Assembly (NCBI RefSeq): GCF_045062605.1
Contig: NZ_JBJGDW010000010.1
Span: forward strand, 21,353-85,352
Length of the DNA stretch: 64,000 nt
DNA from: Deinococcus sp045062605
Lineage (GTDB): Bacteria > Deinococcota > Deinococci > Deinococcales > Deinococcaceae
Direction of reading: 5' to 3'
Shown: positions 46,553 through 55,039 of the stretch, in pieces
How the letters are laid out: every line of letters starts with the position of its first letter
Numbering within the stretch: position 1 is the first letter of the stretch
Program-made: the position numbers and the translations under genes
The notes under the pieces: model-generated
The model's input: only the letters and a program-made list of their open reading frames with translations
What the model was told of the DNA's origin: nothing
The model's database searches: none

Positions 46553-47584
46553 ATGTCCCTCACTTTCCTGCGTCCGGCCCGCCTTCCTCCCGGCTCCCGT
46601 ATCGCGGCCCTGAGCCTGTCCAGCGGTCTCGTGACCGAGGTGATGGGCCGTTACCACGCTGGAGTGCGTCAGGTGGCCAACGAATTCGGCTGGGAGGTGG
46701 TGCCCGCGCCGAATGCCCTGCGTGGCGAGGACTATCTGTACGCCCACCCGCAGGCCCGCGCCGACGACTTGCACTGGGCGCTGAAAAATCCAGAGATGGA
46801 TGGCCTGCTGAGCATGATCGGCGGCGACGACAGCGTGCGCCTGCTGCCCTTCCTCGATCTGGACGTGATTCGCGCCCATCCCAAGCCGTTTCTGGGTTTC
46901 AGCGACAGCACCGTCACGCTGCTGGCCTTTCTGCGCGCCGGGGTGATGGCCTTCCACGGCCCCGCGCTGTTGACCGATCTGGCTGAGAACGGCGGGATGC
47001 ATCCTTTCACGGTGCAGGGCATTCGCCGGGCGCTAGTGGAGGAACCCCAGGCTTTTGACCTTTCCCCCGCCCCGCAGTGGAGCGAGCATTTCAGCGATTG
47101 GGGGGATGAATCCTTGCAGGAGATTCGCCGTCCTTTTCAACCCGGTGACGGCTGGCAGTGGCTTCAGGGCGACGCCCCCGCGCAGGGCCACCTGATCGGC
47201 GGCTGCCTGGAAGTGCTGGACATGCTGAACGGCACGCCGGGCTGGCCTGCCCCGGAGTTGTGGCACGGCGCGGTGCTGGCGCTGGAAACCAGCGAGGACA
47301 TTCCCGCGCCAAGTCAGGTGGCCTACTGGCTCAGAAACTACGCCGCGCAGGGTATGTTGACCCACGCCGCCGGGCTGATGCTGGCCCGTCCCAGGGGCTA
47401 CACGCCCCAGATGGTGCAGGAGTTGTACGGCTGGGTCCGCCGCGTGCTGCACGAGGGCGGGCGCGAAGATTTGCCCGTGGTGGCGAACGTGGACTTCGGC
47501 CACACCAGCCCGCAAATGACATTGCCACTGGGCGCACAGGTGCGGCTGGACCCGGCGGCAGGGCGGATCACGGTCCTGCCTTGA
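46553..47584 (+). CDS. S66 family peptidase (LD-carboxypeptidase/MccF-like)
   Basis: A 343-residue cytoplasmic serine peptidase. The triad is seen as GFSDST (Ser117), LALETSED (Glu) and FGHTSPQ (His). Other family features are RADDLHWALKNPEMDGLLSMIGGDD and HGPALLTDL. LD-carboxypeptidases remove the terminal D-Ala from tetrapeptides in cell-wall recycling; MccF-like relatives cleave microcin-type peptide nucleotides. The length and SMIGGDDS region leave both possible. It ends 3 bases before the convergent recJ stop. Confidence 0.88.
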   Translation: MSLTFLRPARLPPGSRIAALSLSSGLVTEVMGRYHAGVRQVANEFGWEVVPAPNALRGEDYLYAHPQARADDLHWALKNPEMDGLLSMIGGDDSVRLLPFLDLDVIRAHPKPFLGFSDSTVTLLAFLRAGVMAFHGPALLTDLAENGGMHPFTVQGIRRALVEEPQAFDLSPAPQWSEHFSDWGDESLQEIRRPFQPGDGWQWLQGDAPAQGHLIGGCLEVLDMLNGTPGWPAPELWHGAVLALETSEDIPAPSQVAYWLRNYAAQGMLTHAAGLMLARPRGYTPQMVQELYGWVRRVLHEGGREDLPVVANVDFGHTSPQMTLPLGAQVRLDPAAGRITVLP

Positions 47585-47587
47585 GAT

Positions 47588-49732
47588 TCAGTCTCCCAGC
47601 GCCAGTTCTGCCGTCTGCACATTCAACCCTTCAAGCGGCAGTCCCAGCATCGCGTGGACCGAGGCCGTCCACCCCTCGTTATCCAGCGTGCGGTAGTGGT
47701 GCGCCCACTGCCAGCGGCGGTAGGCGTCGGCGGCGCGGGCCATGTGGGCCTCGTCTGCGGTGGCGTCGGCCAGCGGGTTGGCGGGGGGGGCGCTCAGGTG
47801 GTGGCGGGTCAACGCGCCTTCCAGTTCGGAGAGGGTCTTCGGCCCCAGCGCGAAGGCCACCGCTCCGTCTGTCAGCAGCCAGCGCCGCAAGTCGTCCTCG
47901 GTGGGCAGGGCGTACAGGATCAGTTCTTCCCCAGACCAGAGTTCGCCTGCTTCTACCAGACGCACGCCCGGCACGTTGTCGCGCAGGTAATCGGCCACCG
48001 CTGGCGTGGCGTAGGCGCTTGCCCCGGCAGTCAGGCGCTGCATGGCGTCTTTGGGGTTCAGGCGGGGCAGGTCCAGCCCATTAGGCACGGGAAGGTCCAG
48101 CGATACCTGAGCGGGCGGGCGCAATGCCTGCGCGTGGTATTCCAGCCGGGTCTGACCGCGCCACTCGCTGACCACCAGACTGGTCGCCAGATCACGTTCC
48201 CCTGGCGTGGCGTCGTGTTCACCGTATTTGATGCCGCGCAGCGCCCCCACACGGAATTGCAGGCTGTCGCCGCGTTTGCCCACCAGCCGCGTCTCGGTCA
48301 GTTCGTCCCGCACATGCCACAGCGGGGACAGATGACCCTCTCCAAACGGCTCGAAGGTGCTGGCCCCGTCCACCAGTTCCAGCGTGGCTCCCAGTGTGGG
48401 CAGCGCCGCGTCCAGCCGCACACGCGGCACGGGCGACGGAAACTGCTGCACGTAAGCGTGGATACGCTCGCGGAAGGCCCCGAACTGTGTCTCGTCCAGC
48501 GAGAAGCCCGCCGCCCCGGTATGCCCGCCGTAACGCCTGAGCAGATCCCTGCTGTAGGTCAGGCCATTCACCGCACTGATCCCAGGGGTGCTGCGGACCG
48601 AACCCTTGCCCTGCGCGACGATGAACACGGGTTTGTGATAGGTCTCCACCAGCTTGCTGGCCACGATCCCCATCACGCCCGCGTGCCAGTCCGGGTGGGT
48701 CACCACCAGCGCGGGGTCACTGGGATCGGCGATTTGCAGCGCCTGCGCGAACATCTCGTCTTGCAATTTGCGGCGCTCCAGATTGCGGATTTCCAGATAC
48801 TCGGCCAGCCTCATGGCCTCGTGGCGGCTGGGCGTGGTCAGCAGGTCCAGCGCGACATCCGCCTCGCCCAGCCGCCCGGCAGCGTTGATTCTGGGGGCAA
48901 GGACAAAGGCCACATCCCGCGCCGTGGGCCGCTGCACCCGCCCGGAATCCAGCAGGGCACGCAGACCGGGCAGTTCAGTCGCCCGCAACGCCTCCAGGCC
49001 AGCGCGCACCAGAGCGCGGTTTTCACCGATCAGCGGGGCCACGTCCGCCACGGTGCCCAGCGTCGCCAGGGCGGACAGCGCTCTCGGCTCGTCCAGACCC
49101 AGTTCGGCATGGATGGCCCACAGCAGGTGATAGGCCACGCCCGCACCGGTCAGATTATGCAGGGCCGGGTCATAGCCGTCGGTCAGGCTGGGGTGGACCA
49201 CCAACGCCGCCGGAAAATCATCCCCCGGCGTGTGGTGATCGGTGACAATCACCTCAGTGCCCAGTTTTAGCAGGGCGGCCACCTCGTCTACATTGCTGAC
49301 GCCGCAGTCCACCGTGACCAGCAGATCGCAGCTCTCGGCGTGTTCGGTCACCTTGTCGGGGTGGACGCCATAGCCCTCGTTCAATCGGTGGGGAATGAAA
49401 CCGTGGACATCCGCGCCCAGCGCCCGCAGCCCCAGCACCAGCACAGCGGTGGCGCTGACGCCGTCGGCGTCGTAGTCGCCGTGGATGCGGATGCGCTTTT
49501 TTTGCTGCACCGCGCCCACGATGCGCTGGGCCGCCTCAAGCAAAGCCGAATTGGGCGTCAGGACCAGCGGCGGGTCCAGCAGCGCCGGGGTCAGGCCGCG
49601 CCCGTGCAGTACCTGCGCCAGCGGCGGCGAGACGCGCCACTGCCGCATGGTCGAGAGCAGTTCCTCGCGGCTGGCAGGGGGCGCCAGCAGCCAGCGGGCA
49701 GCAGGCACAGCAGTCGGGGCAACGGCCTTCAT
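47588..49732 (-). CDS. recJ: Single-strand-specific exonuclease RecJ
   Basis: A 714-residue 5'-3' exonuclease of the RecF repair pathway. DHH-phosphoesterase motifs are HGDYDADGV (~84-92), TVDCGV, VTDHHTPG and the APRINAAGRLG segment; the DHHA1 motif is RYGGHTGAAGFS. An OB-fold follows, then about 150 extra C-terminal residues beyond the E. coli core, matching the longer Deinococcus form. RecJ is important here because Deinococcus lacks RecBC. The ATG overlaps the upstream membrane-protein stop (ATGA). Confidence 0.96.
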   Translation of the reverse strand: MKAVAPTAVPAARWLLAPPASREELLSTMRQWRVSPPLAQVLHGRGLTPALLDPPLVLTPNSALLEAAQRIVGAVQQKKRIRIHGDYDADGVSATAVLVLGLRALGADVHGFIPHRLNEGYGVHPDKVTEHAESCDLLVTVDCGVSNVDEVAALLKLGTEVIVTDHHTPGDDFPAALVVHPSLTDGYDPALHNLTGAGVAYHLLWAIHAELGLDEPRALSALATLGTVADVAPLIGENRALVRAGLEALRATELPGLRALLDSGRVQRPTARDVAFVLAPRINAAGRLGEADVALDLLTTPSRHEAMRLAEYLEIRNLERRKLQDEMFAQALQIADPSDPALVVTHPDWHAGVMGIVASKLVETYHKPVFIVAQGKGSVRSTPGISAVNGLTYSRDLLRRYGGHTGAAGFSLDETQFGAFRERIHAYVQQFPSPVPRVRLDAALPTLGATLELVDGASTFEPFGEGHLSPLWHVRDELTETRLVGKRGDSLQFRVGALRGIKYGEHDATPGERDLATSLVVSEWRGQTRLEYHAQALRPPAQVSLDLPVPNGLDLPRLNPKDAMQRLTAGASAYATPAVADYLRDNVPGVRLVEAGELWSGEELILYALPTEDDLRRWLLTDGAVAFALGPKTLSELEGALTRHHLSAPPANPLADATADEAHMARAADAYRRWQWAHHYRTLDNEGWTASVHAMLGLPLEGLNVQTAELALGD

Positions 49733-50088
49733 AGAGGCTGCCTCTCGTCCGAACCGGGCGCAGGACTGGTGGCCAGCAGTGCCGCTGGCATGGCCCCCAG
49801 CCGCGCTTGCAGGGTGGCAGTCAGCCGCTCCTCCACCGCGCGGCGCTCCCGGCGTTCATGACGGCGGCGTAGCCGCTCCTGCCAGACCGGGGGGACCAGC
49901 AACAGAGCCGCATAGGCCGCCCCGATCAGCGCGAACAGGGCCACCGTCACACCCACCGACAACGACAACTCGCCCCGCCCGAACGGCAGCGGCAGACGCA
50001 CCAGCGCCGGGTTTTCCAGCGTGAACAGGGTCAGGTAAGCCAGGATCGCCAGCAGCAACAGCACCTGAAGAAAGGAGACGAGGCGCAT
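49729..50088 (-). CDS. LapA-domain (DUF1049) membrane protein
   Basis: A 119-residue protein from ATG 50088. Two membrane segments (about 5-24 and 48-69) flank the signature FTLENPALVRLPLPFG, typical of the LapA domain. A basic coiled region (WQERLRRRHERRERRAVEERL) follows. LapA-type proteins are inner-membrane factors linked to envelope stress and LPS assembly in other bacteria; the role here is unknown. It is translationally coupled to recJ by ATGA. Confidence 0.8.
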   Translation of the reverse strand: MRLVSFLQVLLLLAILAYLTLFTLENPALVRLPLPFGRGELSLSVGVTVALFALIGAAYAALLLVPPVWQERLRRRHERRERRAVEERLTATLQARLGAMPAALLATSPAPGSDERQPL

Positions 50089-50095
50089 GGGAAAC

Positions 50096-50101
50096 AGTCT
50101 A
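50096..50101 (-). promoter_or_regulatory. -10 box of a leaderless promoter for the LapA-like gene and recJ
   Basis: On the minus strand TAGACT ends 7 bases before ATG 50088. No ribosome-binding site lies between, which supports this start. Confidence 0.5.
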
Positions 50102-50178
50102 GCGCTGCTGATGGACATGAATGGGCATGGGCAGGTGGCACCGCCATGCCGATACACAGGCACGAAAAAATAAACACG

Positions 50179-50207
50179 AAAAAACTGGCCCCCACGTAGG
50201 AGGCCAG
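50179..50207 (-). terminator. Rho-independent terminator of the SLH-protein gene
   Basis: On the minus strand CTGGCC and GGCCAG pair, extended by G-C pairs, and are followed by six T residues. It lies 22 bases after the stop codon. Confidence 0.75.
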
Positions 50208-50229
50208 CTTCAGGAACTCAGGGAGAGGT

Positions 50230-51468
50230 TTAGAAGTAGAACTTCAGGCCGGCCTTGACCGCGCCGCCGAAGCCCTTGGTGGTCTTGGCCGCGTCGGTGC
50301 TACCGTTGTTGAAGTCGGTGCCGGAGCCGTCGTTACGGACGTTGCTCAGACCCGTGCCGAAGCCCTTGTTGGTCAGGTAGTAGCGCCCGTTGCCTTCCAC
50401 GAAAGCAGCGATGCTGTCGGTGACGCGGAAGTCCACACCCACCAGCGCGTTGATGTAGGTATCGGTCGCGTTGGTGTTGCTGACGGTGGTGCGCGACTTG
50501 CTGCTCGTCAGACCCAGGCCCGCGCCCACGTAGGGGTGCAGGTTGCCCGCGCTCAGGTTATAGGTCGCGTTCACGTCAGCGTGAATGGCGTTGTAACCGG
50601 GCTGATACTGGGCAGCCACACGCGCGCCGACCGGGCCGATCACGCTGGTGGAGCCGATCATCGCGCCGGCAGTGACACACAGGTTGATCTGCTTGCTCTG
50701 CTGAAACTTGTTGACGCAGTTGCTGGAGCCGTCCACGAAGTTCGCGCCGCCGCTGATCCCGGCGTACAGGGTCTTGGCGCTGGCCATGCTCATGTCGGTG
50801 CTGGGTTCGCCAATCACGACGGTGGTGCTGGGGGCAGGCGTGACAGGCGTAACAGGCGCAGGCGTGACCGTGGTGGTCGTGCCCGCAACGCCAGCCGCTC
50901 CGGCGGGGCCAGCAGGACCAACGGGGCCGGCAGGACCAGCGGGACCGACAGGGCCAGCCGGAATGTTCTGCACGGCGGCTTCCAGCGCGTCGATGCGGGC
51001 GGTCAGAGCGGCGGTGTCGGCACCAGCGCTCATGTTGCCCATCTCGTTGATCTTGGCTTCCAGCGCGTCGATGCGGGCCTGCTGGTCAGCGTTCAGCTTT
51101 TCCAGGTCGGTCACGCGGCCAGCGATGGCGGCCATCTCGGTGCTGACTTCCTGCATGCCGTTGGCAACAGCAGCCATGCCTTCCTGATCCATGCCGCAGT
51201 TGCTCAGCGCGCCAGTCTGGAGAAGACGGTAGAAGATCAGGGCGGCCTGGTAGCGCGTCAGGTTCTCGTTGCCACGGAAGGTGCCGTCGGGGAAGCCTTG
51301 GATCAGGCCACACTGTACGATACGGTCCACGGCGTCCTTGGCCCAGTGCCCGGCGGGAACGTCGGTGATGGTCACAGGGACAGGGCTGGTGGCAGGCGCG
51401 GCGGTCTGCGCGCCTGCCACGCCGAGGCTCAGGGCGAGGGTAGAAAGAAGAATAAGGGATTTACGCAT
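50230..51468 (-). CDS. SLH-domain outer-envelope protein with coiled coil, collagen-like repeat and beta-barrel
   Basis: A 412-residue protein from ATG 51468 (AAGGAG 8 bases upstream). Signal peptide 1-20. One SLH domain spans ~33-90 (DVPAGHWAKDAVDRIVQCGLIQGFPDG). A coiled coil at ~100-170 has ARIDALEAKI and ARIDALEAAV heptads. Eight collagen-type Gly-x-y triplets lie at 172-196, then a Thr/Pro/Val linker. The last ~180 residues alternate in the pattern of a small beta-barrel and end in KFYF, a typical outer-membrane terminus. This resembles proteins that tether the outer layer to peptidoglycan through SLH. The collagen-like insert is unusual. Confidence 0.85.
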   Translation of the reverse strand: MRKSLILLSTLALSLGVAGAQTAAPATSPVPVTITDVPAGHWAKDAVDRIVQCGLIQGFPDGTFRGNENLTRYQAALIFYRLLQTGALSNCGMDQEGMAAVANGMQEVSTEMAAIAGRVTDLEKLNADQQARIDALEAKINEMGNMSAGADTAALTARIDALEAAVQNIPAGPVGPAGPAGPVGPAGPAGAAGVAGTTTTVTPAPVTPVTPAPSTTVVIGEPSTDMSMASAKTLYAGISGGANFVDGSSNCVNKFQQSKQINLCVTAGAMIGSTSVIGPVGARVAAQYQPGYNAIHADVNATYNLSAGNLHPYVGAGLGLTSSKSRTTVSNTNATDTYINALVGVDFRVTDSIAAFVEGNGRYYLTNKGFGTGLSNVRNDGSGTDFNNGSTDAAKTTKGFGGAVKAGLKFYF

Positions 51469-51983
51469 TTGAAGATCTCCTTGAAACTGGGCACGATGAT
51501 GCGGCAAGACGAAACTGGGCAGGGCTGAAACTGTGAATACAGACCGTTCCTCCTGTTTCCTAAGAACTACCGTAGGCACAGGACGTGAGGAGATTGTGAA
51601 ATCGGCAACTTTCCGTCTTGCCATTTCGATCAGAAGTGAGTTAAAAAGAAATTTTAACACCTTTTATGAGCATTGTATGGACATGCGATTTTTTAACCCA
51701 ATCGCTTGGAAATACTGTTTCTGACTCTTGCAACCAGATTCTTCTGTGCCTGGTCGAGTACCACGTATCGAGTCCTTCTCATGAGCAAAGGCTCAGCAGG
51801 GCGCATAGCTCTGGTTAGGAGGGCTGGCCTCCAGAATCCTGCTCAGTTCCTGCTATCCGAGAGACCAATGTGCCCTGGGCACTCCATTTATCTAGATTCC
51901 AGCTCCTCTCATAACGGCTCCAGCGTCGGCGAACCGAACTCAAAGCGCGGTCCCCACGTCGCCTGCCGTGTCAAAGTGGGACC
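51469..51983. other. 515-bp A+T-rich intergenic region
   Basis: No convincing gene is present; the short plus-strand frames lack ribosome sites and family features. The part at 51590-51740 is clearly A+T-rich. On the minus strand TTGGGT and TACAAT are 18 bp apart near 51675-51705 and could be a distant promoter for the SLH-protein gene, with a long leader. Function is otherwise unknown. Confidence 0.5.
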
Positions 51984-52793
51984 ATGACGCAGCCAGATAC
52001 GCAGTTGGACGAAATGGAATTCGAGAATGTGCAGATCGACCGCCACGGCGCGATTGCGGTCCTGACGGTCAACCGTCCCAAGGCCCTGAACGCTCTGAAT
52101 GCCAAGACGTTTGGAGAGATCAGCGCGGCGCTGGACCTGATCGTGGAGGACGCCGAGGTGGGCGCGCTGATCATCACGGGCGGCGGGGACCGGGCCTTTG
52201 TCGCGGGGGCCGATATTGCCGAGTTCAAAACACTGGACGGCGTGTACGCGGGCCGCGAGCTGTCGCTAGCCGGGCAGGACGTGATGCATCAGATCGCCAC
52301 CCTGCCCATTCCGGTGATCGCGGCCATCAACGGCTTTGCGCTGGGCGGCGGGCTGGAACTGGCGCTGGCCTGCGACATCCGCGTGGCCTCTACCCACGCC
52401 AAAATGGGTCTGCCCGAAGTGACGCTGGGCCTGCTGCCCGGTTTCGGCGGCACGCAGCGTCTGGCCCGCCTGATCGGAGCGGGCCGCGCCCTGGACATGA
52501 TGCTCACGGCGCGCCAGGTGGAGGCCGCAGAGGCTTTTGGCATGGGCCTGGTCAACTACGTGGCCGACGACGCCCTGAGCAAGGCGCGCGAGGTGGCCGA
52601 ACAGATCCTGAAGAACGCCCCGATTGCCCTGTCCCTGGTCAAGGAAGCGGTACGCCGGGGGCTGGACACCACACTGGAAGCCGGGCTGGAGGTCGAGGCC
52701 GATCTGTTCGGGCTGCTGGTGGCCACCAAGGACTTTACTGAGGGTGTGGACGCCTTCCTGAACAAACGCAAGGCAGATTTCCAGGGTGAGTGA
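51984..52793 (+). CDS. Enoyl-CoA hydratase/isomerase family protein
   Basis: A 269-residue crotonase. The oxyanion-hole segments are RAFVAGADIAEF and GFALGGGLELALACD. The catalytic glutamate is in GLPEVTLGLLPGFGGTQRL; the first glutamate position of the two-glutamate hydratases is filled by Ala/Gly in the GGGLELA segment region, so the exact reaction is uncertain. It hydrates enoyl-CoA in fatty-acid oxidation or related pathways. It overlaps the next gene by 8 bases. Confidence 0.87.
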   Translation: MTQPDTQLDEMEFENVQIDRHGAIAVLTVNRPKALNALNAKTFGEISAALDLIVEDAEVGALIITGGGDRAFVAGADIAEFKTLDGVYAGRELSLAGQDVMHQIATLPIPVIAAINGFALGGGLELALACDIRVASTHAKMGLPEVTLGLLPGFGGTQRLARLIGAGRALDMMLTARQVEAAEAFGMGLVNYVADDALSKAREVAEQILKNAPIALSLVKEAVRRGLDTTLEAGLEVEADLFGLLVATKDFTEGVDAFLNKRKADFQGE

Positions 52794-53874
52794 CCACACC
52801 CGCCCCAACCAGAAACTGTCACGCAGGCCCGACCAGAAATTCAAACTGAGCGTGCAGGCGGGCAACGTACAGGACGTGGCCGGGGTGCAGACCGAGCCTT
52901 CGCTCAGCGTTGGGCCGCCGGGCCGCGTCGTCGAGTTCACCACCCCGCGCTCCAAGATCATTCAGGAGGCCGACGCCGCCATCCGCGACGATCTGGCCCA
53001 CTCTCCGCGTGCGCTGGCCGCTTACACCGCCCTGGCCACCGATCCTGAGGCGCTGGCCTGCTGGGACATGGCGAATTACATCACTATGCGCAAGCTGGGT
53101 TACAACGACCACGGGCGGGTGCATTCCTTTATCACCGGGGCGGCCAGCCTCGCTATCACCGAACTGCTGCTGGAAGGCGGTGTCAAGCCCGACATCATGG
53201 ATTCGGGGGTGGGCGATGCGGATGACGTGTATCTGGCTGTGATCCTAGGCACCATGCTGCACGACATCGGCAACCAGATTCACCGCGTCAGCCACGAGCA
53301 GCACGGCGTGGCGCTGGCACTGCCGATTCTGGACCGGATCATGGGACCGCTGTACGCCGATCCGTTCAAGCGGGCCAAGGTGCGCTCATTCATCCTGGGG
53401 TCCATCAACTGTCACGATCTGAACCCACCGCCGCTGACGCTGGAAGGCGGCATCACTGCCGTGGCCGACGGCACCGACATCACCAAGGGGCGCGGGCGCA
53501 AGGCCTTTAGCCTGGGCAGCGTGGACATCCACTCGATCAGTGCGCTGGCCGTGGACGAGGTCGTGATCGAGCGGGGCCGCAACGCCCCAGTGCTGATCAG
53601 CGTGACCATGAACAATTCCGGCGGCATCTTTCAGGTCGAAGAAATCCTGGCCCCCAAGGTCATCCGCACGCCGATGCGCCGTTACGTGGAACTGCGCGCC
53701 GCCACCCGCCCGGAAGGCGAGGAACAGATCCTGTCGCGCGTGCGGCTGGACGGGGACCATTTCGTGATGGACCTGGAAAATGGGCAGCAGGTGGCTGTAG
53801 AGGTGGACGACAGCCAGAAGCGGGTGCAGGAGGCGCTGGCCTCCGCACTGGATACCGGGGTGGAGCGGCGCTAG
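52786..53874 (+). CDS. HD-domain metal-dependent phosphohydrolase
   Basis: A 362-residue protein with GTG start overlapping the preceding gene by 8 bases. The HD metal ligands are HGRVHS (His ~107-111), MLHDIGNQIHR (His-Asp ~161-162) and the distal NCHDLNPPP. It is not of the HD-GYP type. A C-terminal beta-rich domain (residues ~255-345) follows. Similar archaeal-like HD proteins hydrolyse nucleotides or unknown phosphates. The stop codon TAG is part of the inverted end of the element at 53871. Confidence 0.8.
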   Translation: MSDHTRPNQKLSRRPDQKFKLSVQAGNVQDVAGVQTEPSLSVGPPGRVVEFTTPRSKIIQEADAAIRDDLAHSPRALAAYTALATDPEALACWDMANYITMRKLGYNDHGRVHSFITGAASLAITELLLEGGVKPDIMDSGVGDADDVYLAVILGTMLHDIGNQIHRVSHEQHGVALALPILDRIMGPLYADPFKRAKVRSFILGSINCHDLNPPPLTLEGGITAVADGTDITKGRGRKAFSLGSVDIHSISALAVDEVVIERGRNAPVLISVTMNNSGGIFQVEEILAPKVIRTPMRRYVELRAATRPEGEEQILSRVRLDGDHFVMDLENGQQVAVEVDDSQKRVQEALASALDTGVERR

Positions 53875-53999
53875 AGCAGGTTTCCGAATTACGTCACCGG
53901 AAAAAGAGACTTCCGGCGACTCCATTCTCCATCCTGCTCGGCAAAAGTCTCTCGCTCCGCTCGGTCATAAAAATGGTCTTTTTATGACAACTGCTCTAG
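53871..53999 (+). repeat. Family 2 miniature inverted-repeat element
   Basis: A 129-bp non-coding element with perfect 9-bp inverted ends CTAGAGCAG and CTGCTCTAG; the outer CTAG could be a duplicated target. Two internal hairpins are visible: CCGGAA with TTCCGG (53897-53902, 53911-53916), and a 10-bp perfect stem GTCATAAAAA with TTTTTATGAC (53964-53973, 53979-53988). It shares CTCGCTCCGCTCGG with family 1 copy B. It overlaps the stop codon of the upstream gene. Confidence 0.78.
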
Positions 54000-54015
54000 G
54001 TGAAGGCAATCAGGA

Positions 54016-54051
54016 AAGCGGCCCCGACGTCTAAATCGGGGCCGCTTCTTT
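54016..54051. terminator. Bidirectional terminator
   Basis: A 12-bp perfect stem (AAGCGGCCCCGA with its complement at 54036-54047) and an 8-base loop are followed by TCTTT on the plus strand. It lies between the convergent HD gene and the 54060 gene. Confidence 0.82.
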
Positions 54052-54059
54052 GGTGATCT

Positions 54060-54383
54060 CTACTTCTTGTCGCCCGGCAACGGGGTGCTGCGCACCGGGC
54101 CGCCGTCCACGCCGCCGCTGTGGGCCGTGCCCTCGCCGCCGCGCTCATCGCCTTCCAGATCGCCGCCGGTCAGGTTGTTGGGATCGCCCTGGCGCACCTC
54201 GCCGTCCCAGTCACCCTGGATACCGTCCATGAAGCCGGGCTGGTCGTTGGGGTTGCGGCGGTCCGCCTTGGTGTCCTGCCTCAGCACGTCCTCGGCCACC
54301 ATCTTGTCTTGCAGGATCTCGCGGTCCACGCCCTCGTCCTGCACCTCGCCTCTGATTTCGCGGTCATCGTCGTATCGGGTCAT
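54060..54383 (-). CDS. Hydrophilic, probably disordered protein of unknown function
   Basis: A 107-residue protein from ATG 54383, very rich in Asp, Glu, Gly, Arg and Asn and with no hydrophobic core. The early segment TRYDDDREIRGEVQDEGVDREILQDK has heptad-like spacing. The rest is Gly/Asp-rich. There is no cysteine. Such proteins in desiccation-tolerant bacteria may act like hydrophilins, but this is only composition-based inference. A -10 box lies 7 bases upstream, and a terminator lies just downstream. Confidence 0.65.
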   Translation of the reverse strand: MTRYDDDREIRGEVQDEGVDREILQDKMVAEDVLRQDTKADRRNPNDQPGFMDGIQGDWDGEVRQGDPNNLTGGDLEGDERGGEGTAHSGGVDGGPVRSTPLPGDKK

Positions 54384-54390
54384 GTCCGGC

Positions 54391-54396
54391 AGCCTA
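54391..54396 (-). promoter_or_regulatory. -10 box of a leaderless promoter
   Basis: On the minus strand TAGGCT ends 7 bases before ATG 54383 and no ribosome-binding site lies between. Confidence 0.45.
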
Positions 54397-54478
54397 GGCG
54401 CGTGGGGCCGCCCGGCGCTGAACCGGGCCTTTACGAAACACTGGCGAACCCTGATGGCGGGATTTGACCGGAGCACCG

Positions 54479-54484
54479 TATAGT
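54479..54484 (+). promoter_or_regulatory. -10 box of the greA promoter
   Basis: TATAGT lies 9 bases before the ATG at 54494. A TTGACC string nearby (54464) is too close to serve as its -35 box. Confidence 0.45.
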
Positions 54485-54493
54485 AGAAGTTCT

Positions 54494-54964
54494 ATGACTC
54501 AGGAACGCATCACCATGACCCAGCGCGGCTACGACAAACTGTCCGATACCCTGCACCACCTGAAAACCGTACGCCGCGAGCAGATTTCGGAGTACATGGG
54601 CATCGCCATCGCCGACGGAGACCTGAGCGAGAGCGCGGCCTACGACGAAGCCCGCATGCAGCAGAGCGAGAACGAGACCCGTATCGTCGAGATCGAGAAG
54701 CAACTGGAACGCGCCGAGATCATTGCGGGCGACGCCAGCAAGGGCGCGGGCCTGGGCGCAAAGATCAAGGTGCGCGACGAGAAGGGCAACGAGCGCCAGT
54801 TCGAGCTTGTCGGCACCTACGAGGTGGACGTGCCCAAAGGCCGCGTCAGCGACGCCAGCCCCTTTGGTCAGGCCCTGGCCGGCAAGCGTGAGGGCGATAA
54901 GGTGACGGTGCAACTGCCCAAGGGAACGGCCAAGTTCGAAGTGCTGTCGGTGGAATACGACTGA
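54494..54964 (+). CDS. greA: Transcription elongation factor GreA
   Basis: A 156-residue Gre factor. The N-terminal coiled coil (~1-75) has its tip at DGDLSESAAYDEAR, keeping the Asp and Glu that position magnesium for transcript cleavage. The C-terminal FKBP-like domain includes VDVPKGRVSDASPFGQALAGKREGD. GreA rescues backtracked RNA polymerase. Deinococcus and Thermus also carry anti-Gre Gfh1 paralogs, but the intact DLSE tip favours GreA. ATG 54494 is chosen for its position after the TATAGT box. Confidence 0.9.
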   Translation: MTQERITMTQRGYDKLSDTLHHLKTVRREQISEYMGIAIADGDLSESAAYDEARMQQSENETRIVEIEKQLERAEIIAGDASKGAGLGAKIKVRDEKGNERQFELVGTYEVDVPKGRVSDASPFGQALAGKREGDKVTVQLPKGTAKFEVLSVEYD

Positions 54965-55039
54965 AGATTGAGGTGTGGGATATGGGTTGCAGGGTGTAGG
55001 AAAAGATGGAGGGCGTTGCGCGGGACGCGATGAACTCCT

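Noticed and set aside
51533..51987. Short plus-strand frames upstream of the enoyl-CoA hydratase gene
   Set aside because: They lack ribosome-binding sites, have odd composition (many Cys, Phe, Arg) and no family resemblance; the region is better seen as non-coding.
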